From contig CANQEL010000009.1 in assembly GCA_947594855.1 (NCBI GenBank), forward strand, positions 1 to 64,000: a DNA stretch of 64,000 nt, written 5' to 3'. A model generated the notes under the pieces. The model saw nothing but the letters and a program-made list of their open reading frames with translations, was not told where the DNA came from and made no database searches. The position numbers and the translations under genes were made by a program. Below are positions 45,932 to 57,000 of the stretch, in pieces. This DNA comes from an uncultured Lachnospiraceae bacterium (GTDB lineage Bacteria; Bacillota; Clostridia; Lachnospirales; Lachnospiraceae). How positions within the stretch are numbered: position 1 is the first letter of the stretch; each line of letters begins with the position of its first letter.

Positions 45932-47062
45932 ATGCATACTATGGCGTATCAAAAAAAATTACCTGTTTCGCCACTTAAAATTATTGTTATGGACAATTGC
46001 CGCGAACTTGGCAATTCAATTAATGGGCATATTGCAGCTGAAAGAAAGAAACATTCAGATGAAAGCGACTTTCTGGCAGGACTTTCAGGATATAAATGCG
46101 AAAGCTATATTACAGGTTACCATATGGAATTTTTACATACCGGTGAGCGTCAGGCTGTTATTGATGAATCAATAAGAGGTTCTGACCTTTTTATTATAAC
46201 AGATATAGTAAATCAAAGCACAGGCAAATCACCTGATGATAATTTTCAGGATTTAAAACGTATTATCAATGCCTGCCATGGCAGTACCAACAGAACCAAT
46301 GTTGTCATGCCATACCTTTATGAAGGAAGACACAATAACCGTAAAAAACTTGAATCACTCGACTGCGCCCTTGCGTTACAGGATATGGTTAATATGGGAA
46401 TAAGCAATATTATAACGTTTGACGCGCATGAGCCCCGCGTACAAAATGCAATTCCAATACAGGGTATAGATAATTTCCCAACCTCCTATCAGTTTATAGA
46501 AGCTATAATTAACGGTGATGAAGGAATTGTTTTCGACAAAGATAATCTTTTAATAGTAAGCCCTGACGTCGGCGGCATGGGCAGAGTTGTTTTTTACTCA
46601 TCAATACTTGGAGTAAACATGGGAATGTTCTATATACGAAAAGACTATTCTTCAACAATAAACGGAGAGCATCCCATTGCTGCCGTTGAATTTCTTGGCA
46701 GCGATATAAGCGGCAAAGATATTATAATAGTCGACGATATGATTGATACGGGAAAAAGTATAATAAATACTTCAAGAGAACTCAAATGCCGCGGTGCAAA
46801 AAAAGTAATTATTGCATCAACCTTTGGTCTTTTCACAAATGGATTTAATGAAATCGATAAAGCATATGAAGAAGGATTATTTGACAGAATATATACAACC
46901 AATCTTACATATTGCAGCCCTGAGCTTATTAGTAAACCTTATTACAGACTTGTGGATATGAGCAGGCAGATTGCAAATATAATTATTTCGATAAACCATG
47001 ATGCCTCATTCTCAGACCTTGCAGACCAGTCAAAACTTATAAACAGCCTGCTGAAAAAATAG
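45932..47062 (+). CDS. Divergent ribose-phosphate pyrophosphokinase
   Basis: A 376-aa PRPP synthetase homologue, longer than the usual 310-320. The PRPP-binding loop VDDMIDTGKS (267-276) and the split Rossmann-like layout are kept. Other motifs are altered: the ATP flexible loop reads RHNNRK instead of RQDRK, and the DLHA-QIQGFF region reads FDAHEPRVQNAIP. It would make PRPP for nucleotide and histidine synthesis; a his cluster is downstream on the other strand. Altered allosteric control is likely but inferred. RBS GGGGGAG. Confidence 0.85.
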   Translation: MHTMAYQKKLPVSPLKIIVMDNCRELGNSINGHIAAERKKHSDESDFLAGLSGYKCESYITGYHMEFLHTGERQAVIDESIRGSDLFIITDIVNQSTGKSPDDNFQDLKRIINACHGSTNRTNVVMPYLYEGRHNNRKKLESLDCALALQDMVNMGISNIITFDAHEPRVQNAIPIQGIDNFPTSYQFIEAIINGDEGIVFDKDNLLIVSPDVGGMGRVVFYSSILGVNMGMFYIRKDYSSTINGEHPIAAVEFLGSDISGKDIIIVDDMIDTGKSIINTSRELKCRGAKKVIIASTFGLFTNGFNEIDKAYEEGLFDRIYTTNLTYCSPELISKPYYRLVDMSRQIANIIISINHDASFSDLADQSKLINSLLKK

Positions 47063-47078
47063 ATTTTAAAATTGATAT

Positions 47079-47432
47079 TCAGAATGCATTTTTGATTAAT
47101 GTTATAAGCGAACCCGTAATTCCAATTACATCAAATCTTACCGGCGTATTCTCCGCATACTTTTCTTTATACAGATAAGTAAACGCCGTATGCCGTATTT
47201 TTTGCTGTTTCCTTAAATCCACAGCCTCCAGGGGGTCTCCATAAGAATAATTTCCCCTGTATTTGACTTCAACAAATACAATATAATCTCCATCTCTTGC
47301 AATTATATCTATTTCACCTGACCTGCTGCGATAATTTCTTTCAAGGATTTCATAACCCTGGCATGACAGGTAATCAGAAGCCACATCTTCATATTTCTTC
47401 CCAATAATACGGTTATTTGCTAATATAACCAC
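47079..47432 (-). CDS. yraN: YraN/UPF0102 endonuclease-like protein
   Basis: A 117-aa protein with the Holliday-junction-resolvase-like core: ERNYRSRSGEIDIIARDGDYIVFVEVKYR, containing E-x-D and E-V-K. The family function is unproven. It lies 3 bp after rnhB, a conserved pair. The start is probably GTG at 47432 although the RBS is tight. Confidence 0.9.
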   Translation of the reverse strand: MVILANNRIIGKKYEDVASDYLSCQGYEILERNYRSRSGEIDIIARDGDYIVFVEVKYRGNYSYGDPLEAVDLRKQQKIRHTAFTYLYKEKYAENTPVRFDVIGITGSLITLIKNAF

Positions 47433-47435
47433 CCC

Positions 47436-48050
47436 TTATAAAAAATGGATATATGTTTTTCTGTGAATAGGACATTGTCCATAACGCTTCAATGCATCCA
47501 TATGGAATCTGGTACCGTAACCTTTGTGCCTTGCAAATCCATACTCCGGATACATCTCATCATATTCATACATCATCCTGTCTCTGGTAACCTTCGCAAT
47601 TATACTGGCAGCTGCTATTGAAACACTTTTTGCATCTCCTCTTATGATGCTTTCCTGCGGAACAGAAATATCAGGTATGCATACTGCATCTGCAAGAATA
47701 ACCTGCGGCTTTGTATCCAACTTCGATAATGCCTCTTTCATTGCTTTGTATGTAGCGTTAAGAACATTAATTTCATCAATAACATCAGAAGATACTATAC
47801 CAGTTCCTACTGCTATCGCCCTGTTGTGTATTTCCTTATATAATGCTTCACGTCTTTTTTCAGGTACTTTTTTTGAATCATTGAGATATTCAATATAACA
47901 GTCCTTTGGCAGAATAACCGCGGCTGCAACAACCGGACCGGCCAAAGGTCCCCTTCCTGCTTCATCAACTCCACAAATATAATCATACTCATCATATTTG
48001 TGTTCGTACTCCATCATTTTAGTTAATCTTTCATACTCTTCGCTTTTCAT
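47436..48050 (-). CDS. rnhB: Ribonuclease HII
   Basis: A 204-aa RNase HII that removes RNA from RNA-DNA hybrids and single ribonucleotides. Motifs are VDEAGRGPLAGPV (first catalytic Asp-Glu), the ILADAV Asp near residue 120, and the KVTRDRMM segment. Paired with yraN. Confidence 0.96.
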   Translation of the reverse strand: MKSEEYERLTKMMEYEHKYDEYDYICGVDEAGRGPLAGPVVAAAVILPKDCYIEYLNDSKKVPEKRREALYKEIHNRAIAVGTGIVSSDVIDEINVLNATYKAMKEALSKLDTKPQVILADAVCIPDISVPQESIIRGDAKSVSIAAASIIAKVTRDRMMYEYDEMYPEYGFARHKGYGTRFHMDALKRYGQCPIHRKTYIHFL

Positions 48051-48056
48051 ATTAGT

Positions 48057-48215
48057 TTACTTCTCTTCCGATTGTTTTTTATTTTTATTTTTCCGAAGCC
48101 TTATTCCTATATAAATACCGGCTGCCGCAACAGCAGCATACATAACTATCTTAACCAGATAACTGGCATATGCGCTTCCAAGTCCCATAGAAATTTCCGA
48201 TAATAATACGTTCAT
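48057..48215 (-). CDS. Small single-pass membrane protein (52 aa)
   Basis: A short gene with a strong RBS (TAAGGAGATT) 8 bp before ATG. The protein has one hydrophobic helix (about 16-40, Ala/Val/Ile/Tyr rich) and a very basic tail (RLRKNKNKKQSEEK). It sits between hisI and rnhB with small gaps, so it is co-transcribed. I do not recognise the family. The hydrophobic-then-basic layout suggests a membrane micropeptide with a cytoplasmic tail. Confidence 0.7.
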   Translation of the reverse strand: MNVLLSEISMGLGSAYASYLVKIVMYAAVAAAGIYIGIRLRKNKNKKQSEEK

Positions 48216-48246
48216 AAAATAATCTCCTTAATAATATTAATAACTA

Positions 48247-49194
48247 TCAGTCTTTACTGGCAAGTTCGGTAAAGAAGCAGGTCCTGTTTCCTGTATGGCA
48301 TGCGGCGCCAACCTGTTCTACCTTTGCCAGTATTGTATCGTTATCACAGTCTATATACATTTTTTTGACATACTGATAATGTCCTGAAGTATCACCCTTA
48401 CACCACAGCTGATTCCGGCTTCTGCTGTAATAGGTCATTTTACCGGTTTCAAGCGTTTTATTATATGCTTCTTCGTTCATATATGCAAGCATAAGAACTT
48501 CATCATTCTTATAGTCCTGTACGACAACAGGAATAAGTCCCTGACTATCCAGCTTAAAGTCCGGAAAGGACAATGAAGTAAGAAAAACATTCATGTCAAG
48601 GCCCTTTTTGGCAAGTTCCTTTTTTATAAACATAAGATTATTGTCTACCCAGGCATTGGTCGATAATGCAGTAACATTCTTTATGCCAAGCAGAGTAGTC
48701 ATATCATTTTTCCTCAGACTATCCCTTAACATGATATTACAGTCATGTCCTTCAGCCTTATTTATGAATTCATCACATAACGACAAATGTTTAACTATAT
48801 ATGAATAAGTAGTAAACTCTGATTCTATGAATTCCTTTTCATCCATTTCAAGAAAAACATTCTCTGAGCCGAATCTGTGAACGGCTTTGTTAAACTCAAC
48901 ATAATCTTCAATTTTTTTGTTCTGAATCGCTATCTTGGAAACCCCGGTATTAAAAGCACGTTTGGCATCTTCCAGGCTCTCAAAATATATTCCTGCAGTC
49001 ACAGGTATCTCAACAATCTTATTCAGTTCTTTAAGTACGCTTAAAAATTCATCACGTTCTATGCTGTTTTTGGAATATCTGAATACAAACAGCTCATCCG
49101 CACCCGCATCAACATATTTTTTTGCTCTTTTAAGTATATTTGCCAATGCTTCACTTTCCGTGTTAATAAACGGTATTAATTTTTTGTACGACAT
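48247..49194 (-). CDS. hisI: HisF-like domain fused to phosphoribosyl-AMP cyclohydrolase (HisI)
   Basis: A 315-aa fusion. Residues about 215-315 are a full His[15 protein letters not shown], Asp282/284/286 (DCDND) and the zinc ligands in CHTG and Cys306. Residues 1-210 align by eye with HisF/HisA ([43 protein letters not shown]), but the catalytic N-terminal Asp (HisF Asp11, PCLD) is Asn11 (PFIN), and the GGGI phosphate motif is AGIY. The barrel is thus probably catalytically dead. No HisE domain follows. HisI opens the ring of PR-AMP in histidine synthesis. Last his gene of the cluster. Confidence 0.88.
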   Translation of the reverse strand: MSYKKLIPFINTESEALANILKRAKKYVDAGADELFVFRYSKNSIERDEFLSVLKELNKIVEIPVTAGIYFESLEDAKRAFNTGVSKIAIQNKKIEDYVEFNKAVHRFGSENVFLEMDEKEFIESEFTTYSYIVKHLSLCDEFINKAEGHDCNIMLRDSLRKNDMTTLLGIKNVTALSTNAWVDNNLMFIKKELAKKGLDMNVFLTSLSFPDFKLDSQGLIPVVVQDYKNDEVLMLAYMNEEAYNKTLETGKMTYYSRSRNQLWCKGDTSGHYQYVKKMYIDCDNDTILAKVEQVGAACHTGNRTCFFTELASKD

Positions 49195-49209
49195 ACTAAT
49201 CCCTCCGTA

Positions 49210-49797
49210 TCACAATACGCCTTTTGTAGATTGTACTCCTTTTATACGCGGGTCTATACATGATGCATCACAAAGAGCCTTCGCAACCGCCTTAAATGCG
49301 GCTTCAACAATATGGTGTGAATTATTTCCATTTATTTTCTTTATATGGAGATTAATTCTTGCAGCATCTGAAAATGCATAGAAAAATTCCTTTACAAGCT
49401 GGGTATCAAATTCTCCTATCATTTCAGTATCAAGAGGAAGGTCAAAGTCCATATAATGTCTTCCTGATATATCAACGGCAGCCATAACAAGCGCATCGTC
49501 CATAGGAAGGATACAGCTGCCAAACCTCTTAATACCTTCCTTATTTCCAATCGCCTCATTAAAAGCCTGTCCGAGCACTATGCCTGTATCTTCTACAGTA
49601 TGGTGCCCGTCTGTCTCAAGATCTCCTTTGACATTAAGATTAATATCAAACAAACCATGTCTGGCAAATCCACAGAGCATATGATCAAAAAATCCAATTC
49701 CCGTATGTATGTCATAACTGCCGGTTCCGTCAATATTAATCTCCGCAGTAATATCAGTTTCCCTTGTTGTCCTTGTGACTTTAGCTAATCTGTCCAT
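49210..49797 (-). CDS. hisB: Imidazoleglycerol-phosphate dehydratase
   Basis: A 195-aa monofunctional HisB with the metal-binding HTGIGFFDHM and DGHHTVEDTGIVLG, then NSHHIVEAAFKA. It dehydrates IGP to imidazole acetol phosphate. The start at 49797 has GGGGAA upstream and gives the family N-terminus. Confidence 0.96.
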   Translation of the reverse strand: MDRLAKVTRTTRETDITAEINIDGTGSYDIHTGIGFFDHMLCGFARHGLFDINLNVKGDLETDGHHTVEDTGIVLGQAFNEAIGNKEGIKRFGSCILPMDDALVMAAVDISGRHYMDFDLPLDTEMIGEFDTQLVKEFFYAFSDAARINLHIKKINGNNSHHIVEAAFKAVAKALCDASCIDPRIKGVQSTKGVL

Positions 49798-49865
49798 TTC
49801 TATTCCCCATATCATTTATTTATATATTTAAAGTATATATTAAACCTTATAAAAAATCAATATTG

Positions 49866-51161
49866 CTATTTGTCCTGCTGAAACCTTACTGCTATTGAAT
49901 TTGCATGCGCAAAAAGCCCTTCGGCGGCTGCAAAATCAGTTATATCCTTATACACGGGTTCAAGCGCATCCCGCGAATAAGATATAACGCTGGATTTCTT
50001 AATAAAATCATCCACGCCAAGCGGTGAAAAGAATCTTGCAGTGCCATTAGTAGGCAGGACATGGTTAGGGCCAGCATAATAATCCCCAAGCGGTTCACTG
50101 CTGTACTCACCGAGGAATACAGCGCCTGCATTTTTTACCTTTGTCATATCACTAAACGGATCCTTTGTAACTATTTCAAGATGTTCGGAGGCAATATCAT
50201 TTGCCATGTCTATTGCCTGTGACATATCATCAGCAATAATTATATAGCAGTAATTTTCTATGGATTTATTTATAATATCCTTTCTCGGAAGAACCTCAAT
50301 AAATTTTTCTATCTCTTCTGCGGTTCTGTAAGCAATTTCCCTGCTTGTAGTTATAAGTATGGCAGACGCCATTTCATCATGCTCAGCCTGTGAAAGCAAA
50401 TCAGCCGCAATATACCTTGGGTTGGCGGTTTCATCAGCCAGAACAAGTATCTCGCTAGGGCCTGCAACGGAGTCTATACTTACATTTCCATATACAGCTT
50501 TTTTTGCAAGCGCAACAAATATATTTCCGGGTCCGCATATTTTATCCACCTTTCGCACTGTCTGAGTGCCATATGCAAACGCAGCTATAGCCTGCGCTCC
50601 TCCCATTTTATATATAATGTCTGCGCCGGCTTCGCAGGCTGCAACAAGCGTGTTTGGATTAACTTTCCCATCTTTACCTGCCGGAGTAGCAATCTGTATA
50701 TTCTTCACCCCTGCAACTTTAGCAGGAATAACATTCATAAGAACCGATGAAGGATATGCCGCCTTTCCTCCCGGAACATACAATCCCGCCGTTTCAAGAG
50801 GAATTATACGCTGTCCGACAATAACCCCTTCTTTTGTATTGAACCAGCTCTGCCTTACCTGACGTTCATGAAAATCCTTTATATTTTCAATAGATTTCCT
50901 AATAACCTCAATAAGCCTGTCATCTACAACTGAATATGCTTCTTCTATCTCTTCTTTGGATACAATAAAATTCGACTCATTAATATCTGCGCCATCAAAT
51001 TTTTTTGTATATTCAAACACAGCTTTATCGCCGTTTAATTTTACATTTTGGATAATTTCATCAACAACAGCCATATATTCATCATTATCTGAATGGCTTC
51101 GCTTTTTAAGCTCACTAAGTATCTCCCTTTTTATCTCTTCGTTAAGTTCAAGTATTTTCAT
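49866..51161 (-). CDS. hisD: Histidinol dehydrogenase
   Basis: A 431-aa zinc enzyme catalysing the last two oxidations of histidine synthesis. Visible motifs include LYVPGGKAAYPSSVLMNVIPAKVAGV (parts), KICGPGN and SIDSVAGPSEILVLAD, and the HVLPTNGTARFFSPLGVDDF region. hisC, which normally follows, is absent. Confidence 0.96.
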   Translation of the reverse strand: MKILELNEEIKREILSELKKRSHSDNDEYMAVVDEIIQNVKLNGDKAVFEYTKKFDGADINESNFIVSKEEIEEAYSVVDDRLIEVIRKSIENIKDFHERQVRQSWFNTKEGVIVGQRIIPLETAGLYVPGGKAAYPSSVLMNVIPAKVAGVKNIQIATPAGKDGKVNPNTLVAACEAGADIIYKMGGAQAIAAFAYGTQTVRKVDKICGPGNIFVALAKKAVYGNVSIDSVAGPSEILVLADETANPRYIAADLLSQAEHDEMASAILITTSREIAYRTAEEIEKFIEVLPRKDIINKSIENYCYIIIADDMSQAIDMANDIASEHLEIVTKDPFSDMTKVKNAGAVFLGEYSSEPLGDYYAGPNHVLPTNGTARFFSPLGVDDFIKKSSVISYSRDALEPVYKDITDFAAAEGLFAHANSIAVRFQQDK

Positions 51162-51166
51162 ACGTT

Positions 51167-51817
51167 TTATACCTGCCTTTCAGTAATTAACGCTTTTAAA
51201 TCAGTTGTAATTTTAGTAATACGTTCCTGTTCCATTTTCATACTGACCTCATTTACTACCATTCTTGCAGAACATTCACATATTGTTTCAAGAACTTCAA
51301 GACCGTTTTCCTTAAGTGTGGAGCCTGTCTCAACAATATCCACTATAACCTCTGAAAGCCCTACTATCGGCGCAAGTTCCACCGACCCGTTAAGTTTGAT
51401 TATTTCAACTGTCTGATGCTTTTTATGATAAAAATAATCCTTTGCAATTGCAGGATATTTGCTTCCTACCCTTATAAGGGCCTTATGCATAAGAAGCTCC
51501 TTTGCATCATGCGGACCGGCAACACACATACGGCATTTGCCAAATCCCAGGTCAAGCACTTCATATAATTTTCTTCCCTCTTCAAGTATGGTATCCTTTC
51601 CCACAACCCCGATATCCGCAGCGCCATACTCAACATATGTCGGAACATCAGACGCTTTTGCAAGGAAAAATCTTAGTTTAAGTTCTTCATTTGTAAAAAT
51701 CAGCTTACGCGTCTTTTCATCTTTCATTTCTTCACAGAAAATTCCTATTTCCTCAAGGAGGCTCATCGTTTTCTTTGCAAGCCTTCCTTTAGCAAGTGCA
51801 AATGTAATATATCTCAT
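51167..51817 (-). CDS. hisG: ATP phosphoribosyltransferase, short form
   Basis: A 216-aa catalytic subunit (HisGS) beginning [12 protein letters not shown] with the PRPP-binding [16 protein letters not shown]. The short form lacks the regulatory C-terminal domain and needs HisZ, encoded just upstream and overlapping by ATGA. First committed step of histidine synthesis. Confidence 0.96.
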   Translation of the reverse strand: MRYITFALAKGRLAKKTMSLLEEIGIFCEEMKDEKTRKLIFTNEELKLRFFLAKASDVPTYVEYGAADIGVVGKDTILEEGRKLYEVLDLGFGKCRMCVAGPHDAKELLMHKALIRVGSKYPAIAKDYFYHKKHQTVEIIKLNGSVELAPIVGLSEVIVDIVETGSTLKENGLEVLETICECSARMVVNEVSMKMEQERITKITTDLKALITERQV

Positions 51818-53103
51818 ATGTCTGCCTCCGTTTTTAATATGTCCGATATTTTAGCATTTTCCATACGTTCCTCTTCGGGATATATTATACATGCATTATC
51901 CGGGTCTTTAATAAAGATTATTTTTTCAAATCGGTTTCGCAAGGCATATGCCTTATAATCCTCAAGTGTCCTTCGTGAACTCTTTCTTATCAGGCTTATT
52001 CTTATACCTGCATTTCTAAGCTGTGATGCTACTGATATTGCAGACATCCTTTCATCAGGTATATATAATATAATATTTCCTGCCTGCTTTCCTCCGATTA
52101 CGATTTTCTGTCTCTGCATAGCTATCATAAGCTGGTCTATACATATTGCAACGCCTATTGCCGCGCCGTCATGCCCAAACTGGGACAACAGGCTGTCATA
52201 CCGGCCTCCGGTTGCAACAGGCTCGCCTGTTCCATATGTATAAGCCCTGAATATTATACCCGTGTAATAATCATAACCGCTAATCATCCCAAGGTCACAA
52301 TTCACATACTGGATAAGTCCGTAACTGTCTATGATTTTATATATCTTCTCCAGACGCTCTATTGCTTTTAAAAATTCTTCATTACTGCACTTTTCTTTCG
52401 CATATGAAATATATTCCGGATTTCCAAACATCTCCGGCAGCCTTATAAGCAAATCCTTTATATTTTCAGGAACATTTTTGTCTGAAAGATACTGCTCTGC
52501 AGCAAATACATTTTTATTTGTAAGAAGCTCTTTTAATTCTTTAACCTGAACCGGATTAAGCCCTGTGCTTTCCACAAGACCCCCGAAGAATCCTGCATGT
52601 CCTATATCGACCTGAAACTCCCTGAGCCCTGTCTTTAAGAGACATTCTATAGTCATTGCTATCATCTCGGCGTCAGCATCAGACGTATCATCATTAATAA
52701 GCTCAGCCCCTACCTGCGTTACTTCTTTAAACTTACCTTGGTGGCTGTGGTTATTAATATATGTATTTCCCGTATAACATAATCTTACCGGAAGCACTTC
52801 GTCTTCATAATATTTTGCAATGCTCCTGGCTATGGAAGGAGTAATATCAGGCCTTAACACAAGTGTATTATTATCGCGGTCAAAAAATTTAAACATTTCA
52901 TTTGATGCAACAGTACCACGTTCTTTATTAAAAATATCAAAATATTCAAAAGACGGCGTCTGTATATCATCAAACCCATAGCTTCTTATTACACTGTGTA
53001 TGGTCTCCTGTATATTGTTCTTATCTTCACATTCATTTCCATATATATCTCTTACTCCCTCAGGTGTCTGAAGAAGTTCCGGGTGGTAAAAATTGTTATT
53101 CAT
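51814..53103 (-). CDS. hisZ: ATP phosphoribosyltransferase regulatory subunit
   Basis: A 429-aa paralogue of histidyl-tRNA synthetase (class II core, [19 protein letters not shown]) that works with HisG and senses histidine. The HisRS anticodon domain is reduced. First his gene, only 28 bp after ftsY and with no T-box or attenuator visible in between. Confidence 0.93.
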   Translation of the reverse strand: MNNNFYHPELLQTPEGVRDIYGNECEDKNNIQETIHSVIRSYGFDDIQTPSFEYFDIFNKERGTVASNEMFKFFDRDNNTLVLRPDITPSIARSIAKYYEDEVLPVRLCYTGNTYINNHSHQGKFKEVTQVGAELINDDTSDADAEMIAMTIECLLKTGLREFQVDIGHAGFFGGLVESTGLNPVQVKELKELLTNKNVFAAEQYLSDKNVPENIKDLLIRLPEMFGNPEYISYAKEKCSNEEFLKAIERLEKIYKIIDSYGLIQYVNCDLGMISGYDYYTGIIFRAYTYGTGEPVATGGRYDSLLSQFGHDGAAIGVAICIDQLMIAMQRQKIVIGGKQAGNIILYIPDERMSAISVASQLRNAGIRISLIRKSSRRTLEDYKAYALRNRFEKIIFIKDPDNACIIYPEEERMENAKISDILKTEADI

Positions 53104-53131
53104 ATCATTACATCCTCATGTTTAGTCATAT

Positions 53132-54061
53132 TTATTTGGGAAGTTCAAACAAGGCATTTACAAATGCTTCCGAATCAAATTTCTGCAGGTCATCTATTGA
53201 TTCACCTATACCTATATATTTTACCGGTATATCCATTTCCGACTGTATCGCTATTGCAATACCGCCTTTTGCCGTTCCGTCAAGTTTCGTAAGAACTATT
53301 CCGGATATATCTGCGACCTCATTGAACTGTCTTGCCTGAACCAGGGCATTCTGTCCTGTAGTTCCGTCAAGTACGATAAGCGTCTCAAGATGCGCCTCCG
53401 GATATTCCTGCCTGATTATACGGCTTATCTTCTTAAGTTCTTCCATAAGGTTCTTTTTATTATGGAGTCTTCCTGCGGTGTCACATATAAGTACATCCAC
53501 ATTACGCGCCTTTGCAGCGCTTACAGCATCGAAGACAACAGAAGCAGGGTCTGAGCCTTCACTTCCGGCAATAATATCAACATTAGCACGGTGCGCCCAT
53601 TCAGTCAACTGTTCTATTGCAGCGGCCCTGAAGGTGTCCGCAGCGGCTACCATTACTTTTTTCCCGGATTCTTTAAGCTGTCCTGCAAGTTTTCCCACAG
53701 ATGTGGTTTTACCGACGCCATTTACTCCTATCATAAGAACTACCGATTTTTTATTTTCAAAATCATATGCCGATTCAGAAACTTTCATCTGCTCCTTAAT
53801 AGTATCTATTAAGAGTTCTTTACACTTTGCAGTTTCCTTTATTTTATTTTCTTTTACCTTTTCCTTTAACCTTGAAGTAATATCGTTAGTAACATTGATT
53901 CCCAGGTCTGCCATAATCAGAATCTCTTCAAGCTCTTCATAAAAATCATCATCTATTTCAGAAAAACCATTAAACAGTGAATCTATTCCTCTCACAAGAT
54001 TTTCCCTTGTTTTTGACAAACCACTTTTTAATTTTCCAAAAAATCCTTTTTTTTCACCCAT
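53132..54061 (-). CDS. ftsY: FtsY, signal recognition particle receptor
   Basis: A 309-aa SRP GTPase with a short N-domain and G domain (GVNGVGKTTSVGKLA; DTAGRLHNKKNLMEEL; TKLDGTAKGG). It docks ribosome-SRP complexes at the translocon. The start overlaps the smc stop by one base (TAATG). Confidence 0.96.
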   Translation of the reverse strand: MGEKKGFFGKLKSGLSKTRENLVRGIDSLFNGFSEIDDDFYEELEEILIMADLGINVTNDITSRLKEKVKENKIKETAKCKELLIDTIKEQMKVSESAYDFENKKSVVLMIGVNGVGKTTSVGKLAGQLKESGKKVMVAAADTFRAAAIEQLTEWAHRANVDIIAGSEGSDPASVVFDAVSAAKARNVDVLICDTAGRLHNKKNLMEELKKISRIIRQEYPEAHLETLIVLDGTTGQNALVQARQFNEVADISGIVLTKLDGTAKGGIAIAIQSEMDIPVKYIGIGESIDDLQKFDSEAFVNALFELPK

Positions 54062-57000
54062 TATTTTTTCACATCCCTTTCAAGCTGTTGTTCAACAAGG
54101 TCTACTGAAACAAGTGTTGACACACCTTTTTCCTGCATTGTTATTCCATAAAGCGTATCCGCAGCCGCCATAGTCCCCTGCCTGTGCGTAATAACTATAT
54201 ATTGTGACTTGGCCTTTAATTTATTCAGATATCCTGCAAAACGTTTTATATTAGAATCATCAAGCGCAGCCTCTATTTCATCCAGCATACAGAACGGAGA
54301 CGGTTTGAGATTCTGTATTGCAAAAAGTATGGCAATAGCTGATAAAGCCTTTTCACCGCCGGAAAGCATGGATACACTTTTCAGTGTCTTTCCGGGAGGC
54401 TGTGCAATTATCCTTATTCCTGCATCAAGAATATCCTCATCTGCCGTAAGCTCAAGCATACCTTTTCCGCCGCCAAAAAGTTCACGGAATACTATATTAT
54501 ACTGCTCATTAATTTTAGCAAATTTTTCAGCAAATACTACTCTCATCTTTTCTTCAAGCTCTTCTATAAAAGAAAGCAGCCTTTTTTCCGATTCAATAAT
54601 ATCATCATGCTGGGTCTTCATTATATTGTAACGCTCAGAAACATTTTTATATTCTTCTATTGAATTAACGTTTACATCCCCAAGGTTCTTTATCTTATGC
54701 CTTAATTCCTGTACATCCTGTTTAAGGCTGCTGTATGAAATATTTTCATCAGGCCTGAACTGCTGCGCACTTCTGTATGTAAGTTCATATTCATTCCACA
54801 TATACTGGTTCAATGCATCAAACTGCGACTGCAGTTTTTCATTCTGGTTATTAAGCCTTATCTGCTCTTTTTCCAGTTCATTGCGCATATCGGCATACTT
54901 TTCCCTTTCTTCCAATGCCGTTTTCTGCTGTTGCAAAAGTTTCTGGTAATTTTCCTTCGCTGCTGCAGTCTTTGCTATCAGTTCTTCTGTATTTTTATTC
55001 AAATCATCTATTGTCTGTCTTAATATGATTATATCTTTTTCCTTTTTATCAATAGTTTCCTTTGCAAATGACTGACCTTCACTTATATTTGCAATATCAT
55101 CTTTAATACTCTTTATAGAAGCTCCCGCTCTTTCCAGTTTTTCATCTACAAAACCAATGGTCTGCATAATTGCAATTCTGTCAAGCCCTATCTGGTTAAT
55201 TACATCATGCATTCCGGCGCGCTTTTTCTTATTCTCTTCAAGCTTTTCATTAAGCTCATTAATTCTTTCCGTACACTTCTCATTTTCAATTTCATTTTGT
55301 CTGAGCCTGTCAGCAAGTGTATCAAGAGATACCTCTATATCCTTTTTACCTGCCTCAAGCTTAGCTCCATCATTTTGCGCAGATTCATAATCATGCCTGT
55401 GTGTCATAACTGCTTCTTCTGCCTGTGAAAGCTGTATCTGAAGTGTATTAAGCTCAAGACGCTTTGCATTAATTTCATCTTCCAAACCGCTTATTTCAGC
55501 CGCAAGCTCTTTATGTTCCGAATCATATCCTGACATAACCTTCTGTATTCTGTCAAGCTCATCTTTTATTTTAGCAAGATTCTCACCGAGTGCGCTAATC
55601 TCTCTTTTTCTACCAAGAAGATTGCTTTTATTTCTGTATGAACCGCCCGAAATAGAGCCGCCAACATTAAGAAATTCTCCCGATAACGTAACTATACGCA
55701 GCGTATGTCTGTATTTCCCTGCAAGCTTGAGTGCATTATCTACGTTATCAACCAATATAAATCTTCCTAAAAGATATTTTATGACTTCTGAATATTTTTC
55801 ATCAGTATTTACAAAATCAGACATTGGACCAAGTACGCCTTTTTCATTATCAAGCTTCTTATCATAATCTGCATCGGCAGTTATATCAGACAATGGAAGG
55901 AATGTTGCGCGCCCAAGCCTGTTTGTTTTGAGATATTCTATAAGCTCTTTTGCCGTTTCAGATGTGTCCGTAACAATATTCTGTATATTACCGCCAAGAC
56001 TGATTTCAACAGCAGTTTCATATTTTTTATCAACCGAAATTATATCTGAAACAACGCCGATTATTCCTTTATTTTCAGCCTTTTTCTCCATTATTTTCTT
56101 TACGCTTTCACCATATCCCTCATATCTTTCCGCAAGATTTTTAAGCGCTCTCTGTCTGGAATTGGTTTCATGGTACAATTTCTGCTGTTTCTGATAATTT
56201 TCCTCTTCAATCCGTCTTTTTCTCTCAAGTTCATGTATTTTAAATCTTAACGACTTTTCTTCATTTTTTTTATTTTCAATATATTCAGAACAGCCTGCTA
56301 TATTCTCTTTCATCCCAGAAGTCTGTTCCTCAGCCTGGGCAAGTATGCCTTTAATTCTGAAAAGATTCTGATTCATCTCGGCCTTCTGAATAGAATTATG
56401 TTCAAGCATAGTCTCATATTTTTTCTGTTCGGATTTTATCTCAGACGACCTGTCCATAAGACTGAGTAAATATTTATTGCAGTTATCCAGTTCGGTTTCC
56501 TGCTCATTAATGACTCCAAACAATTCATTAATCTGTTCTTCAGCCTCACTTTTTTTTGCCTCATATTCATTAAAAATTTTTTCATTTTCACTTTTCTGAA
56601 GCAAAAGCTCTGATTCTTCATCCAATGAAACTGCCAGCTGCTCTTTAAGCGCGCCCAGTCTTTCAGCAAACTGCTTTTCATTCTCTTTTCCCGATTCAAT
56701 CTGCTGCATAAAAAGCTTTATTTCACCTTCAAGCTTTTCAGCCTTAAGTTTATTATCATTTATTGCCGTATTATCCGAATCAAGTTCTTCAGACGTAGCC
56801 GCAATTATCTTTTCAAGCTCATCCAGTCTGTTTCTGCTTTCGGCATAGTCCGCACCTGCTTTTGACAAATCCCTTTGTGAAATATCAACTTTTTCTTTTA
56901 TTTCAGATAATTCTTTGCCTATACGTTCATAATCAAGTATGAACATATAGATATCCTTTGATTTTAACTCCTCATGAAGAGCAAGGAATTTCTTTGCTTT

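Noticed and set aside
53104-53131. A histidine T-box or attenuator before hisZ.
   Set aside because: The gap is only 28 bp, too short for either.
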